From: DT-110 sp964342305
Lineage (GTDB): Bacteria; Bacteroidota; Bacteroidia; Chitinophagales; Saprospiraceae
Assembly: GCA_964342305.1 (NCBI GenBank)
Contig: CAYFGK010000014.1
Coordinates: forward strand, 1 to 64,000
DNA length: 64,000 bases
Direction of reading: 5' to 3'
Shown here: positions 7,305-14,774 of the stretch, one piece after another
Position numbering within the stretch: the first letter of the stretch is position 1
Layout: each line of letters begins with the position of its first letter
Notes under the pieces: generated by a model
The model's input: only the letters and a program-made list of their open reading frames with translations
Database searches by the model: none
Told to the model about the DNA's origin: nothing
Position numbers and translations under genes: made by a program

Positions 7305-7398
7305 GGCCAGAGATGTGATTTGGAGAGGGACGCCTGGCCGAACCGGATGTCGATTCTCTGGATCGACCAGGATCATCCCCGGGGTAACGAATCTTGAT

Positions 7399-7417
7399 CC
7401 GCAGCACTACTGGATCG
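7399..7417. repeat. 19-bp direct repeat, copy 2
   Basis: Exact copy of 7286-7304. With copy 1 it could mark a pair of protein-binding sites or an old insertion scar. I see nothing else in 6600-7615 apart from the palindromes listed. Confidence 0.8.
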
Positions 7418-7615
7418 ACTGAGACATGACCGGAAAAAAAAGATCAATTAATTCTGACAGGGCCTGCGTCACGTCCGTCAGAATAGAAAGAATACTTTGG
7501 TGGATCGAGTACCTTAACAACCGTTAAGGTTTTCCTTTTCCGGTACAAACAGGGACTTAAATCAGAGGGGGAGTTGTTTAGAGGGCGAGTTGTTACGTTA
7601 ACACCCAAGAATACC

Positions 7616-8221
7616 ATGTCGAGAATATTAGCATTCCTGAGCGCCATACTGTTGGTCTATTGGTTTATCCATTTTGATCCGGAGGCTTATTTAGCTCGTA
7701 AACAAGCCGAGGCCGGGGGAGTACCAACGGAGGATTCTACGGCTGTAAAAGGACCAGTGGAAAAAGTGGAGCGATTAGATCCGGTAGCCACCCTGCCCGA
7801 TAGGGACATGGCTGCCATACGACAGGAGGTGGTATTTCCGCTTCCGCAAAAAAATCTGGAACACGTGATCAGTGGTTACGGTGATCCGCGGGATAACGGT
7901 GCCCGGCTACATAAGGGGATTGATATACCTGCTCCACGCGGTACGCACGTAGTGGCCGTTGCGGATGGTATGATCACTAAAGTTGCCAATCGGAATAATG
8001 CCGGAAAACAGATCTGGTTAGAATCGGGAACGCGACGTTATTTCTACGCCCACCTGGATTCGTGGGCCGTCGCGGAAGGACAGGAAGTGAAGCAAGGAGA
8101 AAAGATCGGAACGGTCGGCAACACGGGTAACGCCCGTCACACCAGCCCTCACCTGCATTTTGAGGTGCACATCGCCCGGGGCAAATCGATCGACCCGGCG
8201 CTGATTTTCACGCAACCGTAG
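7616..8221 (+). CDS. M23-family (LytM) peptidoglycan metallopeptidase
   Basis: A 201-aa protein, taking the ATG at 7616 (MSRILAFL); a 14-codon longer frame exists but has no signal-peptide shape. Residues 3-19 form a membrane anchor or uncleaved signal. The LytM domain spans about 75-195. Its zinc ligands are visible: H99 and D103 in RLHKGIDIPAP, and H179/H181 in SPHLHF, with GNTGNARHTSPH just before. All ligands are present, so it is probably an active endopeptidase that cuts peptide cross-links of the cell wall in the periplasm. Monocistronic, with a repeat-rich upstream region. Confidence 0.9.
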   Translation: MSRILAFLSAILLVYWFIHFDPEAYLARKQAEAGGVPTEDSTAVKGPVEKVERLDPVATLPDRDMAAIRQEVVFPLPQKNLEHVISGYGDPRDNGARLHKGIDIPAPRGTHVVAVADGMITKVANRNNAGKQIWLESGTRRYFYAHLDSWAVAEGQEVKQGEKIGTVGNTGNARHTSPHLHFEVHIARGKSIDPALIFTQP

Positions 8222-8284
8222 CGAAAAAGGAATCATTCATCACCAGGATTGTACGAAACTTCAAGTTTTAAAACCCATCCCCCC

Positions 8285-8316
8285 CGCCCCCTTCCCTTTG
8301 AAGAAGGGAAAGGGGA
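8285..8316. repeat. Purine/pyrimidine palindrome
   Basis: CCCCCTTCCCTTT, a short loop and AAGGGAAAGGGG form a strong hairpin after the M23 gene. It is C-rich on one side and G-rich on the other. It could stop transcription, though no T-run follows. Confidence 0.6.
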
Positions 8317-8461
8317 GTTCTTTCGAAGGTTGCTAGCTTTCTTTCTAGTATCTTATTCGGTGGACGAAAATTATTCTGCCTACCTTTTTCAAAGAGAGGT
8401 ATTTAGAGGGTGGGTTTTGCCAAAAGAAGCACCATCGATCAAGTTTCGTACAGTCCTGATT

Positions 8462-8489
8462 CATCACTCATCATTCATCACTCATCATT
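8462..8489. repeat. Heptanucleotide tandem array, (CATCACT/CATCATT)x4
   Basis: Four 7-bp units alternate CATCACT and CATCATT. The array overlaps the lpxB stop codon (8478-8480), so the last codons of lpxB are written in the repeat. Confidence 0.9.
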
Positions 8490-9596
8490 CAGGAATTTCA
8501 CCATATGCCCGGCCGCCTTTTGGGAGGCACCACTGTGGCCTAATTTGGCTTTAAGTTCGCGGTAGCCGGCTTGCAGGGTTGATCGTTGATGGGGTTCGAA
8601 TAGCCGATCGAGCTCCGAGAGGATGCGCCTGGGACGAAAGTCTGATTGGATGAGCTCCGTGACGAGTTCGCGGTCCACCACCAGGTTGACCAGCGAAATG
8701 TACTTAACGCGGATTACCCGCCGGGCAATCTGATAGGAGAGGGGAGAGCCCTGGTAACACACCACCTCCGGTACTTCGAAGAGCGCCGTTTCGAGGGTAG
8801 CGGTACCACTGGTAACGAGGGCCGCATCGGCCAGAGAAAGAATGTCGTAGGTGCGCCCGCTCACGAGGGGAATGGATACACCTTCTTTATTCAGGATCTG
8901 CTCGTAAAAATCGTCGGGGATGGAGGGGGCACACGCCAGTACAAATTGGTATTGCGGACGCGCTTTTGCAGCAGCCAGCATCCCCCGTAGCATACGGCTG
9001 ATCTCCTGACGGCGGGAGCCGGGCAGGAGCGCAATCAATGGCCGATCGGGATCCAGGCCAAATTCTTTGTGAAAACCCGCCGGGGCGTCGTAGCGGTCGA
9101 TCACGTCGAGCAGCGGGTGTCCCACAAACTCCACCGAATAATCGTATTGGTCGTAAAAAGCTTTTTCGAAAGGCAGAATGACGTACATTTTATCCACCGT
9201 CTTTTTGATACCGTGCACCCGCTTTGCATTCCAGGCCCAGATTTGCGGTGAAATGTAGTAGAGCACCCGAATGCCCTGCCCATGGGCCCATTTGGCGATG
9301 CGCAGGTTGAAGCCGGGATAGTCGATCAGAATAAGCGCATCGGGTTGGAAAGCCAGGACATCCTGTTTACAGTAGGACAGATTGCGCAGGATGGTCCGCA
9401 GGTTCATCACCACTTCCACAAAGCCCATAAATGCCAAATCGCGGTAGTGTTTGACCAGATCCATCCCCTGCTCCTGCATCATGTCCCCGCCCCAGCCACG
9501 GAAATTGGCCTCGGGATCTTCCCGGCGCAATGCTTTGATTAGGTTGGAACCATGCAGATCGCCCGAGGCTTCGCCGGCAATGATGTAATACTTCAT
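8478..9596 (-). CDS. lpxB: Lipid-A-disaccharide synthase
   Basis: A 372-aa GT19 glycosyltransferase that joins UDP-2,3-diacylglucosamine to lipid X in the lipid A pathway at the inner membrane. The hallmark N-terminus MKYYIIAGEASGDLHGS is present, as are IDYPGFNLRIAK, YYISPQIWAWNAKRV, EFVGHPLLD and the donor-site LLPGSRRQEI segment. Length is normal. The C-terminal codons and stop fall inside a CATCA-type heptamer array (8462-8489), so the final residues NDE come from repeat sequence. It is the last gene of a surE / small membrane protein / lpxB operon, with 42 bp from the previous stop. The hairpin motif at 9613-9626 lies in that gap. Confidence 0.96.
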   Translation of the reverse strand: MKYYIIAGEASGDLHGSNLIKALRREDPEANFRGWGGDMMQEQGMDLVKHYRDLAFMGFVEVVMNLRTILRNLSYCKQDVLAFQPDALILIDYPGFNLRIAKWAHGQGIRVLYYISPQIWAWNAKRVHGIKKTVDKMYVILPFEKAFYDQYDYSVEFVGHPLLDVIDRYDAPAGFHKEFGLDPDRPLIALLPGSRRQEISRMLRGMLAAAKARPQYQFVLACAPSIPDDFYEQILNKEGVSIPLVSGRTYDILSLADAALVTSGTATLETALFEVPEVVCYQGSPLSYQIARRVIRVKYISLVNLVVDRELVTELIQSDFRPRRILSELDRLFEPHQRSTLQAGYRELKAKLGHSGASQKAAGHMVKFLNDE

Positions 9597-9612
9597 GTGT
9601 GTGCCCTTTGAT

Positions 9613-9626
9613 TTTTGCCGAAAGGC
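9613..9626 (+). repeat. Iterated GAAA-hairpin motif (TTTT-GCC-GAAA-GGC)
   Basis: Intergenic copy between the small membrane protein gene and lpxB. It is one of 14 copies in the window (see findings). Confidence 0.7.
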
Positions 9627-9638
9627 AAATCCAAGATC

Positions 9639-9944
9639 CTAGCTACCGAATAAGGTAGTCCCGAAATAAACGACCCAGATAAGACTGTAGATCAGCGTTG
9701 CACTCAGCACCCCTCGCATCGATTTAGCTTTGCGGTTCCGCTGATAATAGCTAAAGGGAACCAAATTCACACAGATGGCCATCAGCAGAATGGTGCGCTT
9801 TCGGAAAATGAATTCCCCGTTGCCGCCTTGTAGATAACCAGCGGCATGAACTTCTTCCAGAATTACCAGGAGCAGAGCATAGCCAACAAAGGGAATGAGA
9901 ATTCCCAGGACCAGGCCCAGCCAAATGTTGTTGCGTTGCAGCAT
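9639..9944 (-). CDS. Small membrane protein, unknown function
   Basis: A 101-aa protein with three probable membrane segments: IWLGLVLGILIPFVGYALLLVIL (7-29), ILLMAICVNLVPFSYY (52-67) and GVLSATLIYSLIWVVYFGTTLF (78-99). There is no enzyme motif. It starts one base after the surE stop (TGA then ATG) and precedes lpxB, so it is in the same operon. A link to envelope biogenesis is only suggested by this place. Confidence 0.75.
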   Translation of the reverse strand: MLQRNNIWLGLVLGILIPFVGYALLLVILEEVHAAGYLQGGNGEFIFRKRTILLMAICVNLVPFSYYQRNRKAKSMRGVLSATLIYSLIWVVYFGTTLFGS

Positions 9945-9945
9945 A

Positions 9946-10728
9946 TCAGGTGGGTATGGTTATTTGATCAATGTCCTTCATGCTTTTGATAGCCCGGTAA
10001 TTAGTCAGATCGTGCATGGAAGGAACAACCGAAATATACCCATTCTCCAGGGCCCATACATCGGTTTCCTCGCTCACGTCATCGTTTACGAAGCGCCCGG
10101 TCAGCCAGTAGTAAGGTTGTCCGCGCGGATCGCGGGCTTCCTGGAACTCCTCTACCCAGCGGGCATCAGCCTGGCGACAAACGCGCATTCCCTTGATCTG
10201 TTCCGAAGGCAATGACGGAATATTCACGTTCAGCAGACTGCCGTCTTCCATACCGTTTTGCAATACGTAGCGCATCAATGCCTGCACATAAGGTTTTGAG
10301 GACTCGAAATCAGCGTCGAAGGAGTAGTCGAGCAGGGAAAAACCGATACTTGGAATATGCTCCAGGGAGGCTTCCATGGCCGCTGACAATGTACCCGAGT
10401 AAATAATGTTGATGCTGGCGTTGGAGCCGTGATTAATCCCCGAAACACAGAGGTCGATCTCACGGTCTTTCAGTACGACATTTTTTGCCAGTTTCACACA
10501 ATCCACCGGGGTGCCGCTGCATTCGTAGCTTTCAATGCCCTCAAATACTTGTACTTTGCGCAGGCGAATGGGGTCCTCAATGGTGATGGCGTGACCCATC
10601 CCCGATTGGGGTGAGTCGGGGGCTACGACGATTACGTCCCCTATTTCCCGGGCCGATTCTACCAGGGAGCGAATACCGGGAGCGGCGATACCATCATCGT
10701 TGGTGACCAGAATGAGCGGTTTTTTCAT
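9946..10728 (-). CDS. surE: 5'/3'-nucleotidase SurE
   Basis: A 260-aa phosphatase that dephosphorylates nucleoside 5'- or 3'-monophosphates with a divalent metal. The start is taken at the ATG at 10728 because it gives the family N-terminus MKKPLILVTNDDG with metal ligands D11 and D12; the longer frame adds 29 codons that lie over the promoter region. Other family segments are SPQSGMGHAIT, the CSGTPVDCVKLA block and SGINHGSNASINIIYSGTLSAAMEA. First gene of the operon with the small membrane protein and lpxB; divergent from hemH. Confidence 0.95.
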   Translation of the reverse strand: MKKPLILVTNDDGIAAPGIRSLVESAREIGDVIVVAPDSPQSGMGHAITIEDPIRLRKVQVFEGIESYECSGTPVDCVKLAKNVVLKDREIDLCVSGINHGSNASINIIYSGTLSAAMEASLEHIPSIGFSLLDYSFDADFESSKPYVQALMRYVLQNGMEDGSLLNVNIPSLPSEQIKGMRVCRQADARWVEEFQEARDPRGQPYYWLTGRFVNDDVSEETDVWALENGYISVVPSMHDLTNYRAIKSMKDIDQITIPT

Positions 10729-10742
10729 TGGGTTGGCTTTTG

Positions 10743-10750
10743 TATTTTTG
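10743..10750 (+). promoter_or_regulatory. Possible -7 box for hemH
   Basis: TATTTTTG fits TAnnTTTG, 117 bp before the hemH start; no TTG at the usual spacing. It overlaps a copy of the iterated GAAA-hairpin motif (10745-10758). Confidence 0.35.
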
Positions 10751-10758
10751 CGAAAGCA
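10745..10758 (+). repeat. Iterated GAAA-hairpin motif (TTTT-TGC-GAAA-GCA)
   Basis: Intergenic copy in the surE/hemH divergent region. It is one of 14 copies in the window. Confidence 0.7.
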
Positions 10759-10769
10759 GGATAGGCACG

Positions 10770-10777
10770 CAAAAGTA
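10770..10777 (-). promoter_or_regulatory. Possible -7 box for surE operon
   Basis: On the minus strand TACTTTTG fits TAnnTTTG, 41 bp upstream of the surE ATG. The -33 element is not clear. Confidence 0.4.
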
Positions 10778-10867
10778 GCAGGAATAAACGATATGACATT
10801 CATTTTACCGACCAAATCAACTACTGCCGTATACCCCTGTTACCCTTGGTAGTCAAAACAAATCGAC

Positions 10868-11920
10868 ATGGCATTATTTGGAAAAAAAGGCATTCTTCTC
10901 GTCAACCTTGGTACACCCGACGATCCCGGCCGGGGCGCCGTATATCGCTACCTCAACCAGTTCCTGATGGACCCACGGGTCATCGACTACCCCTGGCTGG
11001 CGAGATTTCTGATCGTGCGTGGGATTATTTCGCCCATCCGGTCGGGTAGTTCCTCCAAACTGTATAAACAGTTGTGGACCGACCGCGGCTCTCCCCTGAA
11101 AGCCTACGGGGAAGACGTTGCCAAGGGCGTGCAGGAGATCGTGGGCGATGAATTTGTGGTTGAACTGGCGATGCGATACCAGAGCCCTTCTATCGAATCG
11201 GCCATAAAACGCCTCATGAAAGCTCAGGTGACCGACATTATTGTCTTCCCCATGTTCCCGCAGTACGCCTCGGCAACCACCGGGTCCGTCCACGACGAGG
11301 TGATGCGTATTTTGCGTAAGCAGCAGATCATCCCGAATGTCCAGATGATCAATTCGTATTACGACTACGATCCCATGATCGAGATCTTTGCGGATAATGC
11401 CCGCCAATTCGACCTGGATAGCTACGATAAGATCATCTTCAGCTATCACGGCCTCCCCGAGCGACAGTTGCGCCGGGCCGACGACTTCAACCATTGCACC
11501 AGAGTAGAGGGGTGCTGCCAACATATTTCCAAGGTCAATCAGTTTTGCTATTCGGCACAATGCCATGCCACTACGCAAGCCATTGTCGATAAGCTGGGGC
11601 TGAAACCCGAGCAATACGTAACCTCTTTCCAAAGCCGGCTCGGACCGGAAAAATGGGTGCAGCCATACACCATCGATCAGATCGAAGAGACTGCCGAGCA
11701 CGGCGGTAAACGACTGCTCGTATTCTCTCCGGCATTTGTTGCCGATTGCCTGGAAACCATCATCGAGATCGGATTCGAGTATCAGGAAGAATTCGAGGAG
11801 ATGGGGGGCGAGCAGGTCGATCTGGTACCCAGTCTGAACAACGACCCCCGCTGGATCAAGGCGGTGGCCGATCTTATTTTGGCCGAGGCCGGTCAGCCGG
11901 CGGCAGCAGCGGCTTCGTAA
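10868..11920 (+). CDS. hemH: Ferrochelatase
   Basis: A 350-aa enzyme that inserts Fe2+ into protoporphyrin IX in the last step of protoheme synthesis. N-terminal GILLVNLGTPDDP (8-20) and YRYLNQFLMDPRVID are family signatures. The catalytic histidine is H194 in FSYHGLPER, and the acidic partner is E296 in ADCLETIIE. Five cysteines cluster between 210 and 232 (C210, C216, C217, C227, C232), in a region that in some ferrochelatases carries a [2Fe-2S] cluster or a disulfide; cluster binding here is inference. An Ala-rich tail ends the protein. Monocistronic, with a terminator just after the stop. Confidence 0.96.
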   Translation: MALFGKKGILLVNLGTPDDPGRGAVYRYLNQFLMDPRVIDYPWLARFLIVRGIISPIRSGSSSKLYKQLWTDRGSPLKAYGEDVAKGVQEIVGDEFVVELAMRYQSPSIESAIKRLMKAQVTDIIVFPMFPQYASATTGSVHDEVMRILRKQQIIPNVQMINSYYDYDPMIEIFADNARQFDLDSYDKIIFSYHGLPERQLRRADDFNHCTRVEGCCQHISKVNQFCYSAQCHATTQAIVDKLGLKPEQYVTSFQSRLGPEKWVQPYTIDQIEETAEHGGKRLLVFSPAFVADCLETIIEIGFEYQEEFEEMGGEQVDLVPSLNNDPRWIKAVADLILAEAGQPAAAAAS

Positions 11921-11926
11921 GTTTTT

Positions 11927-11975
11927 TGCTTTCGCAAAAAAGGCCCTGGCAAATTATTTGTCGGGGCCTTTTTCT
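11927..11975. terminator. Bidirectional terminator between hemH and the converging glycosyltransferase gene
   Basis: AAAAAAGGCCC (from 11936) and GGGGCCTTTTT (11963-11973) form a hairpin with A-run before and T-run after, usable from both sides. A palindromic copy of the iterated motif (TTTTTTGC-TTTC-GCAAAAAA, core 11927-11940) lies directly beside it. The stop codon of the leftward gene falls in the loop. Confidence 0.75.
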
Positions 11976-13468
11976 TTGGAAGCTGTTGCTGACGTTCCAT
12001 CGGTTACCAATTCATCCCGCAGCTTGGCTACATCAGCCCACACCGCCCAATTCGTGTCGCCCCAATGGTGGTACACGTGCAACAGAATAGGTCGAATATC
12101 CTGATATGCATCGTTGAGATCGAAGCGAAAATCCCCGAGATAGGTCATGGTTGGGTGAAAGAAATCCGCCAGGAAATTGTACTGCAGAGGCAGGGTAGGA
12201 TGGTCCTGCAACCGATGCTGCCAAACGGTGGCGATGAGCGTTCCCTGATCCCTGACCTTCCAGGCTGGTTCGGAGAATATCTGCAATGACCATTCGTGCC
12301 AGGTCGACAAAAAGGGGATACTTTGTTCGTCGAACAGGAAAACGCCCCCATTCCAGTGCTGCCAGTTTTCTACCGTGATGTGTACCCCAAAGGTCTCCCG
12401 GATCTTGTGTTTTAACTTGTCGGAACCGATGGGCACGCTCAGATTTTGTCCTGCCTGATCAAGCCAGCACTCCCTGACCTGATCCCACCGGAAGCCCGTT
12501 CGGGCCTCGACCGCTTTAATGACCCTGTTTTCCTCGAAGAGGAATTGGCCTTCCTGATCGTACCATTTGCCGCCATCGGGATCGTAGCGGTACCCAAACT
12601 GACGGGCTGCATCCGAGAAGCTGAAAGGCACCCCGTAGGTACGCTGGTGAATGGGCTCAAACCGTTGCTGAAACCGCTTCAAACTGTCTTTTCGCCAATC
12701 ACGATAAGCTTTTCGTAGTGGCTTTCGCCAAAAATCAGACAGGCGTAAACACCCGAAATGGGAGGCCAACCAATGTGGGCGTGATTGCCACTGAAAGACT
12801 AGTTGGTGATAGCCCCAACTCAGCCATTTGCGGAGACGAGACCCCCTGGTTTCTCTAAAATAAATGCTTCGGGTCTTGGTGTACACCGGACGGGTACGGT
12901 GGTAGTGTTCCTTCAGGTTTTTAATTTGCTGCAGGTCTTGGGGTGTTACCTGTTGATTGGTGGTTTCCTTCGTGTACAGTTCATCGTAGATGGCGAACAG
13001 ACGTTGCTGCTTTTCCACCAGATCGTTATAGCGTTCGTCGTAGACTGCACTGGGACTGAAGGCATTTAACCGGCAATGGTCGGTGCAAAAGGTGATGGGG
13101 GTACGATACTGATCAAAAATGGTATCAACCTCTTCGGACAAGGCAATAACATCCGTATCCAGATAGGCGTACCGATTGCCGTGGGAAAAATCGAGCCACT
13201 GGAACAGACCCGTTTTGAGAAAAATGGCCGCCTGGTGATTGGTGTACTCCCGTGGCGTGGCAATATCTAATACGTTGGTATGCCGGATCGCTATTTCATT
13301 GCGTCGGGTATCCGTCACTACCAGGATCGGTAACCGGCTCATGTGGGTTAGGAACGACAGACTGTAGTGCAGCGTCCGAAGGTGTTCCGCCTGGCCGCAC
13401 ACCACAAATACGAAGGCTTTGTGCGATTGCTGGATTTGATCCGTGAACGTGGCAGGCAATACAGACAT
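11954..13468 (-). CDS. Glycosyltransferase-like protein with DxD motif
   Basis: A 504-aa protein, taking the ATG at 13468 (MSVLPATF), 10 bp after the stop of the radical SAM gene; the frame extends 22 codons upstream into that gene. The N-terminal half looks like a GT-A fold: FVFVVCGQAEHLRTLHYSL, a strand (LPILVVTDT), then AYLDTDVIAL with D104/D106 as the likely metal-binding DxD. A long insertion rich in Trp, Arg and aromatic residues (about 130-370) follows, then a second conserved part (WQHWNGGVFLF, then QGTLIATVW) typical of nucleotide-sugar enzymes that hold the acceptor. No signal peptide, so probably cytoplasmic. Last gene of the operon running from 20060. It holds a copy of the hairpin motif at 12720-12733 (read FWRKP). 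Exact sugar unknown. Confidence 0.75.
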   Translation of the reverse strand: MSVLPATFTDQIQQSHKAFVFVVCGQAEHLRTLHYSLSFLTHMSRLPILVVTDTRRNEIAIRHTNVLDIATPREYTNHQAAIFLKTGLFQWLDFSHGNRYAYLDTDVIALSEEVDTIFDQYRTPITFCTDHCRLNAFSPSAVYDERYNDLVEKQQRLFAIYDELYTKETTNQQVTPQDLQQIKNLKEHYHRTRPVYTKTRSIYFRETRGSRLRKWLSWGYHQLVFQWQSRPHWLASHFGCLRLSDFWRKPLRKAYRDWRKDSLKRFQQRFEPIHQRTYGVPFSFSDAARQFGYRYDPDGGKWYDQEGQFLFEENRVIKAVEARTGFRWDQVRECWLDQAGQNLSVPIGSDKLKHKIRETFGVHITVENWQHWNGGVFLFDEQSIPFLSTWHEWSLQIFSEPAWKVRDQGTLIATVWQHRLQDHPTLPLQYNFLADFFHPTMTYLGDFRFDLNDAYQDIRPILLHVYHHWGDTNWAVWADVAKLRDELVTDGTSATASKEKGPDK

Positions 13469-13478
13469 AGAAATATAG

Positions 13479-14756
13479 CTAGGAATTGATGGGGGTAATG
13501 GCGTTGTCGGTGGTTTGGTGGACCCAGGAATCAACTTGATGGATCAGACCCTGGTAAGCTTCTTTGTTTTCCCGTGCAGTGGGGCCTTGCCAGGCAACAG
13601 GTGTCTTTTCGGTTAGGTAATCAGTGATGTCTCGCAGTGTTTTCGGAGGCAGAAAGCGCAGTGATTGCTCCATTGGGAACCAAACAGTATTGAGGTGCAC
13701 AAACCACTGGCGCTGGTTCGCTTTCTCGAAGATCGCGGGTATTTCCCGCCAGTTGATCTGCATGGGGCAAATGGACAGCGTCAGGCGCTGCCCGCGCTTT
13801 CGAACCAGTCGGTCCATGGCATCGAGGTTTTGCATGACCCGATCGTAGCGGGCATTCGTTCGGATGGTCTCATACGTGTCCCGGTCAAAGGAATCAATGC
13901 TAATGACCAGATGGACATTTAGCTTTTCCAGTACCCGTTGCACCCGCTGGTTGAAAATGGTGGCATTGGTGGTTATGCTTAGCAGAGCTTCGGGATTGGT
14001 TTCGATAAAGCGTTCCCAAAGCTCAAAATAAAGAGAGATGAGAAAGGGTTCTCCGCCGTAAAATCGAGCCTCCGTAGCTGACTGTATAAAGGGGGCTACC
14101 TGTTCGAGGAAATCCGGATGGTCGTACACGTCGGGCAAAGGCGGTAACTGCTCCCGGTTTTTGCGAATGGAGGAAGAAAATTCACCAAAGCACATCACAC
14201 ATTCCAGGTTGCAGGTGGTACTTAATTCAAATTCCAGAGAACGGGGATAGGCGACCGTGACCATTGTGTCAGAAGCCGGCGACGTTTCGGATGACTTGTC
14301 GGACTTCCACCTAGCCAGCCACCTTTCGCGGTTTTCCGCAAAAAGAAGCTTCCGCAGGTAGCTGCCCCATTGCTGTGGCCTGGCCACCAAGTACGTTACA
14401 CGCTCAAGCAGTTGTCGTTTTGGTGAACCCGAGAACCGGTCGAAACTGCGTGCCTGCAGGCCCGAAAAATTACCGGCGATTAATTGTTGCCGACAAGAAT
14501 CACAACCCACCCCAAAGCTTCGATCCGAAAATTGGGCCCGGAAAGCCTTCGCCCGGGAACCACGCCAGATATCTTCCAGGGATTGCTCCGGAAAAGAACC
14601 GAGGTGGTTGCTTCTGTTATAGCAACAAGCGGTAATTTTGCCGTCGCGGCCAAAATACATATTCTGGAAAGGGGCATGACAAAGGCTATGCCTGGCTTCC
14701 CCGGATCTTATTTTCTGATACGCCTGGTATGTTGAATCGGGAATCATATCGTGCAT
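13479..14756 (-). CDS. Radical SAM protein with N-terminal SPASM-like cysteine domain
   Basis: A 425-aa iron-sulfur enzyme. The radical SAM core begins late: C182-x3-C186-x2-C189 (TTCNLECVMC) should bind the [4Fe-4S] cluster that cleaves SAM, followed by ARFYGGEPFLI (GGEP motif) and a TTNATIF strand. The first 100 residues carry another cysteine set, C26, C44/C45, C85 and C88, in a layout (CHAPFQNMYF, GKITACCYN, LEDIWRGS, GCDSC) typical of SPASM auxiliary-cluster domains. SPASM usually follows the radical SAM core; here it precedes it. Such proteins modify peptides or sugars, and the neighbours (AsnB, UbiA, glycosyltransferase) favour an envelope glycan or lipid-linked substrate. It starts 18 bp before the end of AsnB on the same strand, and the glycosyltransferase follows 10 bp after its stop. 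Confidence 0.85.
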   Translation of the reverse strand: MHDMIPDSTYQAYQKIRSGEARHSLCHAPFQNMYFGRDGKITACCYNRSNHLGSFPEQSLEDIWRGSRAKAFRAQFSDRSFGVGCDSCRQQLIAGNFSGLQARSFDRFSGSPKRQLLERVTYLVARPQQWGSYLRKLLFAENRERWLARWKSDKSSETSPASDTMVTVAYPRSLEFELSTTCNLECVMCFGEFSSSIRKNREQLPPLPDVYDHPDFLEQVAPFIQSATEARFYGGEPFLISLYFELWERFIETNPEALLSITTNATIFNQRVQRVLEKLNVHLVISIDSFDRDTYETIRTNARYDRVMQNLDAMDRLVRKRGQRLTLSICPMQINWREIPAIFEKANQRQWFVHLNTVWFPMEQSLRFLPPKTLRDITDYLTEKTPVAWQGPTARENKEAYQGLIHQVDSWVHQTTDNAITPINS

Positions 14757-14774
14757 GAAGATACGAAATGGCCG

